NCBI RefSeq assembly: GCF_014641555.1
Contig: NZ_BMHY01000008.1
Location: 129,009-193,008 of the forward strand
Length of the DNA: 64,000 nt
From: Paenibacillus radicis (ex Gao et al. 2016)
GTDB taxonomy: Bacteria > Bacillota > Bacilli > Paenibacillales > Paenibacillaceae
Direction: 5' to 3'
Below, piece after piece: positions 6,592 to 15,383 of the stretch. Below the pieces are notes generated by a model. It saw only the letters and a list, made by a program, of their open reading frames with translations. It did no database searches and was not told where the DNA came from. A program made the translations under genes and the position numbers. The first letter of the stretch is position 1; each line of letters opens with the position of its first letter.

Positions 6592-8154
6592 ATGAACAGA
6601 AGAGGCAATAATGGCAGAGGACAAGCAGGCGGCGGAGCTCGAAGACAGACGGGGAGCGGCGGCAGAGCTGGTGTCGGGAACGGAACCGGGAATAAGAGCG
6701 GGACGAATGTAAAGGACAAAATCCGTGAAGATGCGCCGTTTCAGAAAAATGAAGAGGTAACGGTCGATATTATCGGATTGACCCATGACGGCGAAGGTGT
6801 CGGACGAGCGGACGGATTTACCTTGTTCATCCAAGGTGCTTTGCCTGGCGAACGAGTGCGGGCGAAAGTCATGAAAGTGAAGAAACAATATGGCTACGCT
6901 CGGCTAGAGGAGCTGCTGACGGAGAGCAGCGACCGTGTTGAGCCGCCTTGCGATATTTTCGACAAGTGCGGGGGCTGCCAGCTGCAGCACTTCGATTACC
7001 CGGCTCAGTTGGAGTGGAAAAGACAGCATGTGATCGATTCATTGGAGCGGATCGGCAAGCTGCAGGTAGCGGGAGGAAAAGCTGCTGCTGCGGGTGGTGA
7101 AGATCGCGCATCTAGCGAGGGAATAATCGTGCATCCTACCGTGGGAATGGCAGAGCCTTGGCGCTACCGGAATAAAGCGCAGGTGCCTGTTGGTGCAAGC
7201 GGCGGAGCTGGCGGCGAACTGATCGCTGGCTTTTATGCGCGAGGCAGTCATCGGATTATTGATATGGACGACTGTCTGATTCAGCATGACCGCAATGACG
7301 AGGTCGTGCGTGTCGTGAAGACGATCGGTCGAGACCTTGGTGTATCGGCTTATGATGAAGAAAGCGGAAAAGGACTGCTTCGCCATGTGATGGCGCGGAC
7401 AGGTTTTATCACCGGTGAAATTATGGTTGTGCTTGTCACAAACGGTACGAAGCTTCCGCAGGCGGAGGAATGGATCAAGCGAATCCGTGAGGCGCTTCCG
7501 GCTGTGAAGAGTATTGTGCAGAATGTGAACAAGAAGGATACGAACGTCGTTTTTGGCGACGAGACGCGTGTATTATGGGGCAGTGAGGTCATCTATGATG
7601 AGCTCGACGGCATCCGTTTCGCAATCTCCGCACGATCATTCTACCAGGTGAACCCGGCGCAAACGGTAGAGCTGTACCGCAAAGCAGTAGAGTACGCGGG
7701 ACTGACTGGCACGGAGTCAGTTATCGATGCTTATTGCGGAATCGGCACGATTTCGTTGTTCCTAGCGCGCCAAGCAGGTCATGTGTACGGTGTTGAGATT
7801 GTGCCGGAAGCGATTGAGGATGCGAAGCGAAATGCGGAGCTGAACGGCATCGCAAACGCTGCGTTCGAAGCAGGTCCGGCGGAGGTTGTCATTCCTCGCT
7901 GGCGCAAGGAAGGCATCGTCGCCGATGTCATCGTCGTTGACCCCCCGCGCAAGGGCTGTGATCCGGCGCTGCTTGATACGATTCTGGCAATGAAGCCGGA
8001 GCGCGTCGTCTACGTGAGCTGCAACCCGTCGACGCTAGCGCGTGATCTGCGCGTGCTGGAGGACGGCGGTTACCGGACGGCGGAAGTGACGCCGGTCGAT
8101 ATGTTCCCGTGGACCGTTCATGTGGAGAGCTGTGTGTTGCTCATAAGAGAATAG
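6592..8154 (+). CDS. rlmCD: 23S rRNA (uracil-5-)-methyltransferase RlmCD/RumA family
   Basis: A 520-residue SAM-dependent enzyme that makes m5U in 23S rRNA; Bacillus RlmCD modifies U747 and U1939. Domains: a low-complexity Gly/Arg/Asn-rich extension (1-40), a TRAM RNA-binding domain (about 52-110), an iron-sulfur Cys cluster (Cys120-X5-Cys126-X2-Cys129 with Cys228), then the methyltransferase fold with VIDAYCGIGTISLFL and PPRKGCD. The nucleophile is Cys477 in YVSCNPSTLARDL. It is longer than B. subtilis RlmCD (about 460 residues) because of the N-terminal tail and an insert near 155-170. It follows dgkB, as in B. subtilis. The ATG at 6592 has GGAG upstream. All catalytic residues are present. 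Confidence 0.95.
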   Translation: MNRRGNNGRGQAGGGARRQTGSGGRAGVGNGTGNKSGTNVKDKIREDAPFQKNEEVTVDIIGLTHDGEGVGRADGFTLFIQGALPGERVRAKVMKVKKQYGYARLEELLTESSDRVEPPCDIFDKCGGCQLQHFDYPAQLEWKRQHVIDSLERIGKLQVAGGKAAAAGGEDRASSEGIIVHPTVGMAEPWRYRNKAQVPVGASGGAGGELIAGFYARGSHRIIDMDDCLIQHDRNDEVVRVVKTIGRDLGVSAYDEESGKGLLRHVMARTGFITGEIMVVLVTNGTKLPQAEEWIKRIREALPAVKSIVQNVNKKDTNVVFGDETRVLWGSEVIYDELDGIRFAISARSFYQVNPAQTVELYRKAVEYAGLTGTESVIDAYCGIGTISLFLARQAGHVYGVEIVPEAIEDAKRNAELNGIANAAFEAGPAEVVIPRWRKEGIVADVIVVDPPRKGCDPALLDTILAMKPERVVYVSCNPSTLARDLRVLEDGGYRTAEVTPVDMFPWTVHVESCVLLIRE

Positions 8155-8374
8155 CAAGAGCCGCATTTACCTGCATAAAAGTCGAGGTCATTACGCCTGA
8201 TGAAACATTCCTGGCGCTCACCGATAACGGAACAAAGATGCTGGATAACTCGCTTGTCCCAGTCGCCTATGAAGCCGGGAAAAGGCAAGCGCAATATGAA
8301 AGCAACCGGATTCGTGGCTTCTGGAGTCATTGAGAGCCCAGCGATGCAATGTCGAGTAGATGGCGTCATAATGT
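8155..8374. other. No confident gene between rlmCD and the SDR gene
   Basis: This stretch before the terminator carries open frames on both strands (for example a plus-strand frame to 8333 containing VEVITPDETFLALTDNG), but none has a ribosome site or a recognised family. It may be a decayed gene fragment; nothing firmer can be said. Confidence 0.4.
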
Positions 8375-8416
8375 AAAATAGCGGCGTAGGGGCAGTTCCC
8401 TTACGCCGCTATTTTT
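8375..8416. terminator. Bidirectional terminator between rlmCD and the SDR gene
   Basis: The arms AAATAGCGGCGTA and TACGCCGCTATTT (within 8375-8415) form a long GC-rich stem with T-runs on both strands, suited to ending both convergent transcripts. Confidence 0.88.
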
Positions 8417-8494
8417 CTGGATTAATTCATATACTTTCCAACCAATTGGGTACCACAGCTTGATGATTGTTATCGGTTTTTCATAGGGAGGCTC

Positions 8495-9250
8495 TTAAAG
8501 CAAATGTCCGCCGGACACTTCAATATCCTGGGCTGTAACCCAGCCGAAATCGTTGGACAATACGTTCACAATGACCTTCGCCATATCTTCGGGCTGGCCG
8601 ATTCTGCCAAATACAGATTGCTCAGCCAGCGGCTGAATGAATTCAGGATGTTTATCGAATACGCCATCGCCAAAATTGCTGTGTGTAGGACCAGGCGAAA
8701 TGGCGTTGACCCGAATTTGCCGAGGTGCAAGTTCTTTGGCGATGTAGCGAGTCCAAGTTGAAAATGCTGCTTTTAACGAGCCATAGGCGGAGTAGCCAGG
8801 GAATGATTGGTTCTTGGACGAACTCGTGGTATTTATGATGGCTCCGCCATCATCCATGAATTCGACTAGTTGCTGTGTCAAAAAAATCGGTCCTTTGAAG
8901 TTCGTATTCAGAATCTTGTCGAAGTACTCTTCGCTCATTTCATTGAACATCATTGGCCCACCGACACCGCCATTATTCACTAAGTAATCAAAGGTTGTTC
9001 TGTTCCAAATGTCTTTGAGGCTCTGTTTCACTTCTACAACAAAAGCTTCGAAGGTTGATAGTTGAGTCAAATCCAGCTTTAGTGCCACTGCCCGAACTCC
9101 TTGATTGTTCTCAATTTCCTTAGCGACAGCTTCTGCCCTGTCTTTATAGGAATTATAGGTGAGAATGACGCTAATTCCGCGCTTGCCAAGCTCAAGAGCC
9201 GTCGCTTTTCCAATGCCGTTACTTCCGCCAGTTATAATAGCTATTTTCAT
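8495..9250 (-). CDS. SDR family NAD(P)-dependent oxidoreductase
   Basis: A 251-residue classical short-chain dehydrogenase/reductase. Seen: the Rossmann signature TGGSNGIGKA at residues 7-16, the NNGG motif, the active-site serines TTSSS, and YxxxK as YGSLK; the tail VTAQDIEVSGGHLL is typical. ATG at 9250 is chosen because a strong AAGGAGG lies 5-6 bp upstream; a longer frame begins at 9310 without a ribosome site. It is divergent from an AraC-type regulator, and the 217-bp gap between them contains repeated candidate operator half-sites. This pairing is common and suggests that the regulator controls this gene (inference). The substrate is unknown. Confidence 0.9.
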   Translation of the reverse strand: MKIAIITGGSNGIGKATALELGKRGISVILTYNSYKDRAEAVAKEIENNQGVRAVALKLDLTQLSTFEAFVVEVKQSLKDIWNRTTFDYLVNNGGVGGPMMFNEMSEEYFDKILNTNFKGPIFLTQQLVEFMDDGGAIINTTSSSKNQSFPGYSAYGSLKAAFSTWTRYIAKELAPRQIRVNAISPGPTHSNFGDGVFDKHPEFIQPLAEQSVFGRIGQPEDMAKVIVNVLSNDFGWVTAQDIEVSGGHLL

Positions 9251-9312
9251 AAGATCCTCCTTAATGATGTGTTCGATCTGATTTAATTTTAGTCGCATCT
9301 GCTGAAACAATA

Positions 9313-9413
9313 TAGATCTAATAATGCCTTTTGATTGCCTAAAAGCGCCGCATTATTTTTCTGTGAACCTGGATTGTTCTTTATTTATGCTATATGTAGA
9401 TCCTAAAAATGCC
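9313..9413. promoter_or_regulatory. Repeated candidate AraC operator half-sites
   Basis: TAGATCTAATAATGCC (9313-9328) and TAGATCCTAAAAATGCC (9397-9413) are near-identical direct repeats 84 bp apart, about eight helical turns, with a weaker GCCTAAAAGCGCC at 9337-9349 between them. They lie in the gap between the divergent SDR and AraC genes. Confidence 0.45.
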
Positions 9414-9467
9414 AGGGTGCTTCAGAGTTATGTTGAGGGGTAAGAAGTCATATGATAAAATAAGTAC

Positions 9468-10355
9468 ATGAATAAAGTCCTCGATGAAATCATTGATTTA
9501 ATGAAAGGCGCAGGTACGCGACAAATTGAAACTGGAGTACCGGGGCTAAGTAAGATTAAGGGAGACATTCCGGCACATCAACTCGCAGCACTCTACGAGC
9601 CGATGATAGGCTTTACGGTTCAAGGAACAAAAATCCTTTCAATCGGGGAGCGTAGCATTAACCTGAATGGGCCATCCTATTTCGTGTTACCGGTACATGT
9701 TCCTGCAACGGCGAGTGTACATCCAGACCGCGATGGTCGTCCTTACATGTCCCTTGGTCTTAAGTTGAATCAGAATGTTCTTCAGAGTTTGTTAAGAGAT
9801 CTTCCTGACAATTTAATACCAACCGCTTCAGAGCATTTCGTAGCTTGTGAAATGGATGTTGAATTGATGGAGGCATGGCTGCGCTTATTGCGATTATCGA
9901 AAACAACAAGAGATATTCCAGCTCTTGCACCGGTTTATGAGCGTGAAATCCTTTATCGCGTCCTAATGGGACCACAAGGATGGCATCTGAGGCAATTTGG
10001 TCTGCGGGAAAGCAATTTATCCAAGATTTCTCAGGTTGTAAATTGGTTTCGTAATAATTTTACGAAGCCAGTAGACATTGGCGAGATGGCATCGAAATCG
10101 GGTATGGCTATTAATACCTTTCATCGTCAGTTTAAAAGGGCAACGGGGTTAAGTCCTATTCAATTTCAAAAGCAATTAAGGCTCTTGGAGGCAAGAAACC
10201 TTATTGCATTCGAGGGCTATCCAGTTGCCAGTGCCGCATATCAAGTTGGCTATCAGAGTCCCTCACAGTTTAATCGAGAATACTCCCGCTTCTTCGGTTT
10301 ATCTCCTGCTCGGGACACAGATAATCTAAGACGAATAGAAAGCATGAGGGATTAG
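9468..10355 (+). CDS. AraC family regulator with AraC_N-type sensor domain
   Basis: A 295-residue cytoplasmic transcription factor. The N-terminal half (GLSKIKGDIPAHQLAALYEP through the LPVHVPATASV segment, about 20-170) is the AraC_N type, often found in regulators beside reductase genes. The C-terminal part (about 190-290) has the two AraC helix-turn-helix motifs: SKSGMAINTFHRQFKRATGL and VASAAYQVGYQSPSQFNREY. The start at 9468 has only a weak ribosome site (GAGGGG is far upstream); an ATG at 9451 hits a stop after two codons. It is divergent from the SDR gene, which is its probable target. The inducer is unknown. Confidence 0.9.
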   Translation: MNKVLDEIIDLMKGAGTRQIETGVPGLSKIKGDIPAHQLAALYEPMIGFTVQGTKILSIGERSINLNGPSYFVLPVHVPATASVHPDRDGRPYMSLGLKLNQNVLQSLLRDLPDNLIPTASEHFVACEMDVELMEAWLRLLRLSKTTRDIPALAPVYEREILYRVLMGPQGWHLRQFGLRESNLSKISQVVNWFRNNFTKPVDIGEMASKSGMAINTFHRQFKRATGLSPIQFQKQLRLLEARNLIAFEGYPVASAAYQVGYQSPSQFNREYSRFFGLSPARDTDNLRRIESMRD

Positions 10356-10549
10356 ATAGTTGGCTTCTTTTTTATACACTCCACACATGTGGAGAGTGCT
10401 GCGAGAACCGTATCATCGTTAGTGGTAAAGCAGAGAATTGAGCTAGGTATTTGGAATCGCGATTATGGCGAAATCCAGATTGTTCATTATATTTGTTAAT
10501 TATTTTGAATAAAGCATTTAAAAAACATGACATCGATACCGATATAACT

Positions 10550-10584
10550 AAGAACAGAACACTTTTGAGATGTGTTCTGTTCTT
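10550..10584 (+). terminator. 13-bp hairpin between the AraC gene and the adhesin leader
   Basis: AAGAACAGAACAC (10550-10562) pairs perfectly with GTGTTCTGTTCTT (10572-10584) around a 9-nt loop, followed by a short T stretch. It could end the AraC transcript. If the adhesin promoter lies upstream of it, it could instead act as an attenuator, because it stops only 30 bp before the adhesin start. Confidence 0.55.
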
Positions 10585-10614
10585 TACTATGATTATAGAA
10601 GGGAGAGATCTCAA

Positions 10615-11982
10615 ATGAATAACGTAAAAGTGAAGCTAGCCGTACTTCTAATTATTCTGCTAGGTTCAACATCATTTCAATTTGTCCAAGCAGCTCCTGC
10701 AGCCGTAGATAAGTTTGAGGTCGTAGATCATTGGTTTCCTGATGTGCGAATGTATCCTATTATTGTTTTAGCTGAATACAATAACGGAGTTTATGAGCGA
10801 AGGCCGAACGGAGCAGGTCTTCCTGCTGGCATTTTAGCTTATTGCTTTGATAGGTCAAGAGAATACCCCCTTACGAACGATCTTTTCGGATATCGTACCG
10901 GTGAAGAGTTCTATTCCCCACTTAAAGAAATGAGCAATTACCTTATTAAAGGAAAGGTGATTGATGGGGATAGGATAAGAGCGGTTCTGCTCAATGGTTT
11001 TCCGACGAAAAGTGTCGCAGACTTGCAAGCGACTACGGGCATTACCGGTTTGGACGAAGACATGGCCCTTTGGGCTACGCAATATGCCATTTGGCATTAC
11101 ACGAATGGAGCGGATTTGAATGAGTGGCGCAACCAGTATTATCCGCCAACACTAGCGGGAGAGGATTTGTATAATTACTACATCAGTCTAGATCCTATAG
11201 GGCCAACGTATACAGAAACGGATGTAGATGTATTTGATCAGAAATTATCATTTGATGCCAATGATAACCTTGTTGTATCGGTATCCTATAGAGCAACAGA
11301 AAAGAATTATGATGGAACTGTTATTTTGCCATCAGTCCAGCTTGATAGTGCTACGGCAGCTAGATATCCGAATGCGACTGTAGTTGAATCAACCTACAAC
11401 AATGTAAGACCTGACAGCAGCACGATCACGATTACAGTCGCTAACGGCGATTATGATGCTTCGGCTTCAAAAGTAGATATTGGACTTCAATTTATGATGC
11501 GTCAATCGGTCAACGATGTGTTCATCACTTCGTCAGCAAGATATGTCGATGACACTCAAGATTTAGGTGCGGTCGCAGTCCATGTATTGGACGTGCAAAA
11601 AAATGTGCTGTTAAACTTTAATATTCCCGTGCAGTCAACACCGACGCCGACGCCAAAAGATGAACCAGAACGGGTAGAAGAAGCAACGCCAATGCCAATG
11701 CCAACGCCAACGCCGACGCCTAAAGAAGAACCTACGCCAATGCCAACAGAAGAACCAAAGCCGGTAGAGGAGCCAACACCAACGCCAGCGCCAGCAGAAG
11801 AACCAAAGCCAGTAGAAGAGCCAACACCAACACCATCTGAACCGACAATTGAAAAGGAAAAAATAAAAGTCCTTCCTAAAACAGGAGAGGCAAGTAAGGA
11901 TTTATTTTATGCTGTAGGGACGGTATTTATTGCCGCCGCTTTATGGCTATTAAGAAGAAGAGACAGCGCGGGTAAAGGTTGA
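10615..11982 (+). CDS. LPXTG-anchored thioester-domain (TQXA) surface adhesin
   Basis: A 455-residue cell-wall protein. Seen: signal peptide (VKLAVLLIILLGSTSFQFVQAAPA, cleaved near 26); a domain with Cys77 in AYCFD and Gln156 in WATQYAIWHYTN, the two residues that form the internal thioester in Gram-positive TQXA/TED adhesins; a beta-rich domain (about 195-340, QKLSFDANDNLVVSVSY); a Pro/Thr/Glu stalk (about 342-412, repeats of EEPKPVEEPTPTP); and a sortase signal LPKTG at 420-424, then a hydrophobic segment and an RRR tail. The ATG at 10615 follows GGGAG; a longer frame from 10570 would begin inside the upstream hairpin. No sortase gene is in the window. The thioester bond is predicted from motif positions only. 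Confidence 0.87.
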   Translation: MNNVKVKLAVLLIILLGSTSFQFVQAAPAAVDKFEVVDHWFPDVRMYPIIVLAEYNNGVYERRPNGAGLPAGILAYCFDRSREYPLTNDLFGYRTGEEFYSPLKEMSNYLIKGKVIDGDRIRAVLLNGFPTKSVADLQATTGITGLDEDMALWATQYAIWHYTNGADLNEWRNQYYPPTLAGEDLYNYYISLDPIGPTYTETDVDVFDQKLSFDANDNLVVSVSYRATEKNYDGTVILPSVQLDSATAARYPNATVVESTYNNVRPDSSTITITVANGDYDASASKVDIGLQFMMRQSVNDVFITSSARYVDDTQDLGAVAVHVLDVQKNVLLNFNIPVQSTPTPTPKDEPERVEEATPMPMPTPTPTPKEEPTPMPTEEPKPVEEPTPTPAPAEEPKPVEEPTPTPSEPTIEKEKIKVLPKTGEASKDLFYAVGTVFIAAALWLLRRRDSAGKG

Positions 11983-12023
11983 GAGTTTCACCACTTTGAA
12001 AAGCGAAAGGAAGGGATCTAAAC

Positions 12024-12572
12024 ATGAAAGAACCATCCGAACAGCTTATTGAAATGCTAGGTCATCCTTACAATCCCAAGAGTGTCCAAGCTTTGCTGCA
12101 GTCATTCGGCGTCAAACGAATGCCAAAGCCAAACAGTTATTTCAACGACGATATTATCTGGTCTCCGAAATCATCGATACGCATAGATATTTATCGCCCG
12201 CCAAAAATAAATGATTTGACTGGACTCCAATATACAAATCAAGATGAATGGATTATTGGTGCCATACATTTTCTCGCGCCTGGGTCGGATGACAGAATTA
12301 AAGCTCCGTTTCCCGGAAACCTTCCCAAGGGAATCACAATGAGCTCAACACCAGATGATTCAATAGAAGCATATGATAGACCTCAATTGGATGAACAATG
12401 CGAGTGGCCTGGATTTTCCGGTCGAATCTTAGCATGGCGCAAGCCGGGCATAAATATTGCAATTAAATATGAGGACAGTGAGACTGGCAGCAGGATGATA
12501 AGCTACCAAGCTTGTTTAATTGGCTGTATAGGTGCTTGGCGAAACGATAATCCGGAGGTTTTTGCTCCTTAA
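12024..12572 (+). CDS. Hypothetical protein, 182 residues
   Basis: Not recognised. A soluble protein without a signal peptide or membrane segment, rich in Pro, Asp and Trp, with motifs DIIWSPKSSIRIDIYRPP and RILAWRKPGINIAIKYED that look like beta strands of a compact fold. A GGAAGGGATC site precedes the ATG. It lies 41 bp after the adhesin gene and before a strong terminator, so it may be co-transcribed with the adhesin. Size and lone position would also fit an immunity-type protein, but no toxin gene is adjacent and the idea has no direct support. Confidence 0.7.
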   Translation: MKEPSEQLIEMLGHPYNPKSVQALLQSFGVKRMPKPNSYFNDDIIWSPKSSIRIDIYRPPKINDLTGLQYTNQDEWIIGAIHFLAPGSDDRIKAPFPGNLPKGITMSSTPDDSIEAYDRPQLDEQCEWPGFSGRILAWRKPGINIAIKYEDSETGSRMISYQACLIGCIGAWRNDNPEVFAP

Positions 12573-12648
12573 TTTTAGGTTCGAAAAGTGAAGAAGCGAT
12601 AGGAGATAGAGGCTCTGCGCGGTAAATATTTTACTCACCTCTATTGAG

Positions 12649-12693
12649 TCGAGTGGAAGCAGGTATTGTACCTGCCTCCACTCGATTTTTTTC
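12649..12693 (+). terminator. Strong terminator after the 182-residue gene
   Basis: A 17-bp stem (12649-12665 with 12669-12685, one mismatch) and a 3-nt loop, followed by seven T. Confidence 0.92.
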
Positions 12694-12744
12694 ATAGGGG
12701 AAACGGAAGGTTAATCGATCTTGGCGTCTTAGGGCAAAATAGTT

Positions 12745-13209
12745 TTAGCTATTTAGAGGCTTAGTCTCAACCCAGGCAACCTTGAGATCTCTTCCTTTGA
12801 AAAACCATACGTTATTGATTTTAATGAATTCGTCGTAATAACGGATAGCGGCTACCATCAAATTTTTGTTATCGCCGTCGATCGTTAAATGCTCGGCGAA
12901 GCAATAGGTGATCCCAGTTGCAGTATCGCCAGATAAGGTAATCTTGCTTTGACCATTGAAGTGCATGGTGGAAGTATACGTATTTAAATTTTCGAAAATA
13001 GGAGCTAATTCCTCCCGGCTATTCACGATCTGTGAAGGCTCAGCCTGGCGTTCATCCATATAAACTCTGAACAGCGTATCTTCCGTAAACAGTGCCATTT
13101 GACCTTGGGCATCTCTCGTGTCCGCACAAAATGCATAGGCATCAATAAGCTCGCGTATTGCATGACGGTCAGCAATTTCTTCAAGGGATAGTTTTTGTAC
13201 AGCTTCCAT
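12745..13209 (-). CDS. SnoaL-like / NTF2-fold protein
   Basis: A 154-residue protein with the NTF2-like cone fold of the SnoaL_4 type: helix IADRHAIRELIDAYAFCADTRD, FTEDTLFRVY, and the strands STMHFNGQSKITLSGDTATGITYCFAEHL. Members include small ring-cleaving or isomerising enzymes and binding proteins; the substrate is not predictable. The start at 13209 is chosen for the AAGGTGAGG site; a longer frame begins at 13272 without one. It is divergent from an AraC-type regulator (13441), its likely controller. No partner enzyme is adjacent. Confidence 0.82.
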   Translation of the reverse strand: MEAVQKLSLEEIADRHAIRELIDAYAFCADTRDAQGQMALFTEDTLFRVYMDERQAEPSQIVNSREELAPIFENLNTYTSTMHFNGQSKITLSGDTATGITYCFAEHLTIDGDNKNLMVAAIRYYDEFIKINNVWFFKGRDLKVAWVETKPLNS

Positions 13210-13440
13210 ATTATCCTCACCTTTTTTCATCATTTTTATTTGCAGCCGTTTTTTACAAGCTATATGCTGCATCTAACTTATTATCAATCGTAACCGGATT
13301 GAGTCCTTAAAGCTTTGTTATGAAGCTCATTTTGTTTGTCAATTCGGGTCATTCTCAATATGGGAGGGTTACCCTGCTGGATGGATTGGATTGCCATAGT
13401 GACTTCGTGTTATCTTTGATTCAGATAAGGAGTGAGACGA

Positions 13441-14331
13441 ATGGGGTCCATAATTAGTAAAGCTGTGAAAATGCCTCAGAGTCTGCCCAGTGTTGGCATG
13501 CTGAAGATGAAAGGATTATCGGTCATGGGATCATGCGCCTATTCCGATATTAAGACCGGACGAATGTATTTGCAGGAGCATGTTCTGCTGGTTGTTTTGG
13601 AAGGGGTCTATATTGTCAGACACGGTGATGAGGAATATCCGGTAAGAAAGAACGAAATGGTGCTTTTACATAAAGGGATCGTCATTGATTATGAGAAGTA
13701 CGGGGAAGAGGATTCGAGTCATGTATTGGATTACATGATGTTCTTTCTGAAGGATGAGCTGCTTCATGAGTTTATGAAGATATCCAATTTTCCGTCCTCT
13801 AAGCTTGAAAAGCCCATCCCAGCTGCTGTGCATTCGGTCAATGAGCGGCTGTTAAGCTATGTTGCATCACTCAAGCCTTATTTTGAACAGCCGGAGGGCG
13901 TTCAAGACGAACTCATTAAGCTGAAAATGCTGGAGCTGCTATTTGATATATTGGATGCAGACGAAGGGTTAATGAACCAAATTTTGCAACTGAGACAGCA
14001 ACGTCCCACAAATATTGTAGAGGTAGTGGAGAAGAATCTGCTAAACCCTGTATCGCTGGAGGACTTGGCCTATTTGTCTGGCAGAAGCTTGTCGACCTTC
14101 AAACGGGAATTCCGGAAAATCTACAATGAGCCTGCCTTTCAATGGATTCGGAACCGCCGGCTGGAGAAGGCAAAGGAGCTATTAACCCATTCCGGAATAT
14201 CCATAACGGATATCAGTTTGGCTACAGGCTTCGAGAACGTCTCGCATTTCTCAAAGGTCTGGAAGAAGAAGTATGGGGTTTCTCCGTCGGCAATGAGGAA
14301 CCGTAGTGCTGCCGAATTGGTGGAGGGTTAA
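13441..14331 (+). CDS. AraC family transcriptional regulator (ExsA-like N-terminus)
   Basis: A 296-residue regulator. The N-terminal half (about 1-170) is a cupin-like ligand domain with LLVVLEGVYIVRHGDEEYPV and NEMVLLHKG; the C-terminal part (about 195-290) has two helix-turn-helix motifs, SLEDLAYLSGRSLSTFKREF and ITDISLATGFENVSHFSKVW. ATG 13441 is preferred over the in-frame GTG at 13432 because AAGGAG lies 8 bp before it. It is divergent from the SnoaL-like gene and followed 71 bp later by a methyltransferase gene. The effector is unknown. Confidence 0.9.
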   Translation: MGSIISKAVKMPQSLPSVGMLKMKGLSVMGSCAYSDIKTGRMYLQEHVLLVVLEGVYIVRHGDEEYPVRKNEMVLLHKGIVIDYEKYGEEDSSHVLDYMMFFLKDELLHEFMKISNFPSSKLEKPIPAAVHSVNERLLSYVASLKPYFEQPEGVQDELIKLKMLELLFDILDADEGLMNQILQLRQQRPTNIVEVVEKNLLNPVSLEDLAYLSGRSLSTFKREFRKIYNEPAFQWIRNRRLEKAKELLTHSGISITDISLATGFENVSHFSKVWKKKYGVSPSAMRNRSAAELVEG

Positions 14332-14402
14332 TCGGTCAGACAGTGGTAAAAGACAGCAATAAATTATACATCATTCCATTTGCAAATAAGGGGTGCAGCG
14401 TT

Positions 14403-15278
14403 ATGGGGGAATATTATTGGGACACGCAAATTGAATATCTGCGTAATTCCAGAGACTTATTTTACAATGATGATTACATCGAATTTTTAGTGAAGTCCGT
14501 TTGGAAAATTGAAGCTCCTGTACATTTGGTTGATTTCGGATGCGGGTATGGCTATTTAGGGTTAAAGCTGCTTCCGCTATTGCCAGAGGGTTCAACGTAT
14601 ACAGATTTAGGCGGTAAGCTTCTGGATGAAGCGCGAGCGATATTCGCTCAACTCCCCTATCAGACAGAATTTCTGCAAGGTGATATTCAGGAGATTGGAC
14701 TGGAGAGAAAGTATGATCTAGCCATTTGCCATGCCTTTTTACTTCATGTACCGAATCCAAAGATGATATTGCAGAAGATGGTGGATTGCGTTGTGGATAC
14801 AGGAAAAGTCATTACTTTCGAGCCTCACTGGATAGCAAACGCATCCAACTTTTACTTGCATGGACATGAACAGTCGGATTTTTTTCAGTTAGGATTGCTG
14901 CAAAAGCTCTATGAACAAGATGCCGCTCGGTGCTGCAAAGATGGCAACATAGGCATGAAGATACCTGTATATTTGAGTCAATTAGGTTTGAAGGATATCG
15001 AATGCAGAGTTTCCGATAAAGTGAATTTTCTTCATCCCCATATGGAGGCCGATAGTAAAAATAGAATGTATAACCGTTTAGCTGAGAGCGGTTATGCAGC
15101 GGCTCCTGGTGAGGAGAGGGATGTCTATATTAGCGGTCTTATAGAACGCGTTGCTTCTCAAGAAGAAGCTGTAATTCAGTACGAGAATGAACTGCTGCTT
15201 TCGAAGGAATTTCACATTGAATCGTACCTGACGTATGCTTCTAATATGAAGATTACTTTTGGCAGCGTGGTTAGGTAA
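14403..15278 (+). CDS. SAM-dependent methyltransferase
   Basis: A 291-residue class I methyltransferase. Motif I is HLVDFGCGYGYLGLKLLP (near 38-55), followed by a post-motif acidic strand, FLQGDIQEIGLERKYDLAICHAF and HVPNPKMILQKM, as in small-molecule methyltransferases. The C-terminal third (about 165-291) is a family-specific substrate part. ATG 14403 is preferred because AAGGGG precedes it; an upstream in-frame GTG at 14343 lacks a site. A terminator follows at 15305. The substrate is unknown. Its placement behind an AraC regulator is suggestive but not proof of co-regulation. Confidence 0.85.
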   Translation: MGEYYWDTQIEYLRNSRDLFYNDDYIEFLVKSVWKIEAPVHLVDFGCGYGYLGLKLLPLLPEGSTYTDLGGKLLDEARAIFAQLPYQTEFLQGDIQEIGLERKYDLAICHAFLLHVPNPKMILQKMVDCVVDTGKVITFEPHWIANASNFYLHGHEQSDFFQLGLLQKLYEQDAARCCKDGNIGMKIPVYLSQLGLKDIECRVSDKVNFLHPHMEADSKNRMYNRLAESGYAAAPGEERDVYISGLIERVASQEEAVIQYENELLLSKEFHIESYLTYASNMKITFGSVVR

Positions 15279-15304
15279 CAAGAAAGGAAGAACATCGATT
15301 GCTT

Positions 15305-15330
15305 AGCTCCTTAGATGAGGGGCTGTTTTT
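15305..15330 (+). terminator. Terminator of the methyltransferase gene
   Basis: AGCTCCT (15305-15311) pairs with AGGGGCT (15318-15324), one G-U, followed by G and five T. It overlaps the possible upstream ATG of the next frame, supporting the later start at 15384. Confidence 0.8.
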
Positions 15331-15383
15331 CTTTTAGAAAGGAAAAGTATACTAGTATTAATTATAAATGGGACGGTGGAAGT

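Noticed and set aside
8109-8369. Frames on both strands after rlmCD
   Set aside because: They overlap the end of rlmCD, lack ribosome sites and match no family I recognise; at most a decayed fragment.
10381-10392. Short palindrome near CCACACATGTGG as a regulatory site
   Set aside because: Only seven pairs with a two-base loop and no promoter element near; too weak to call.
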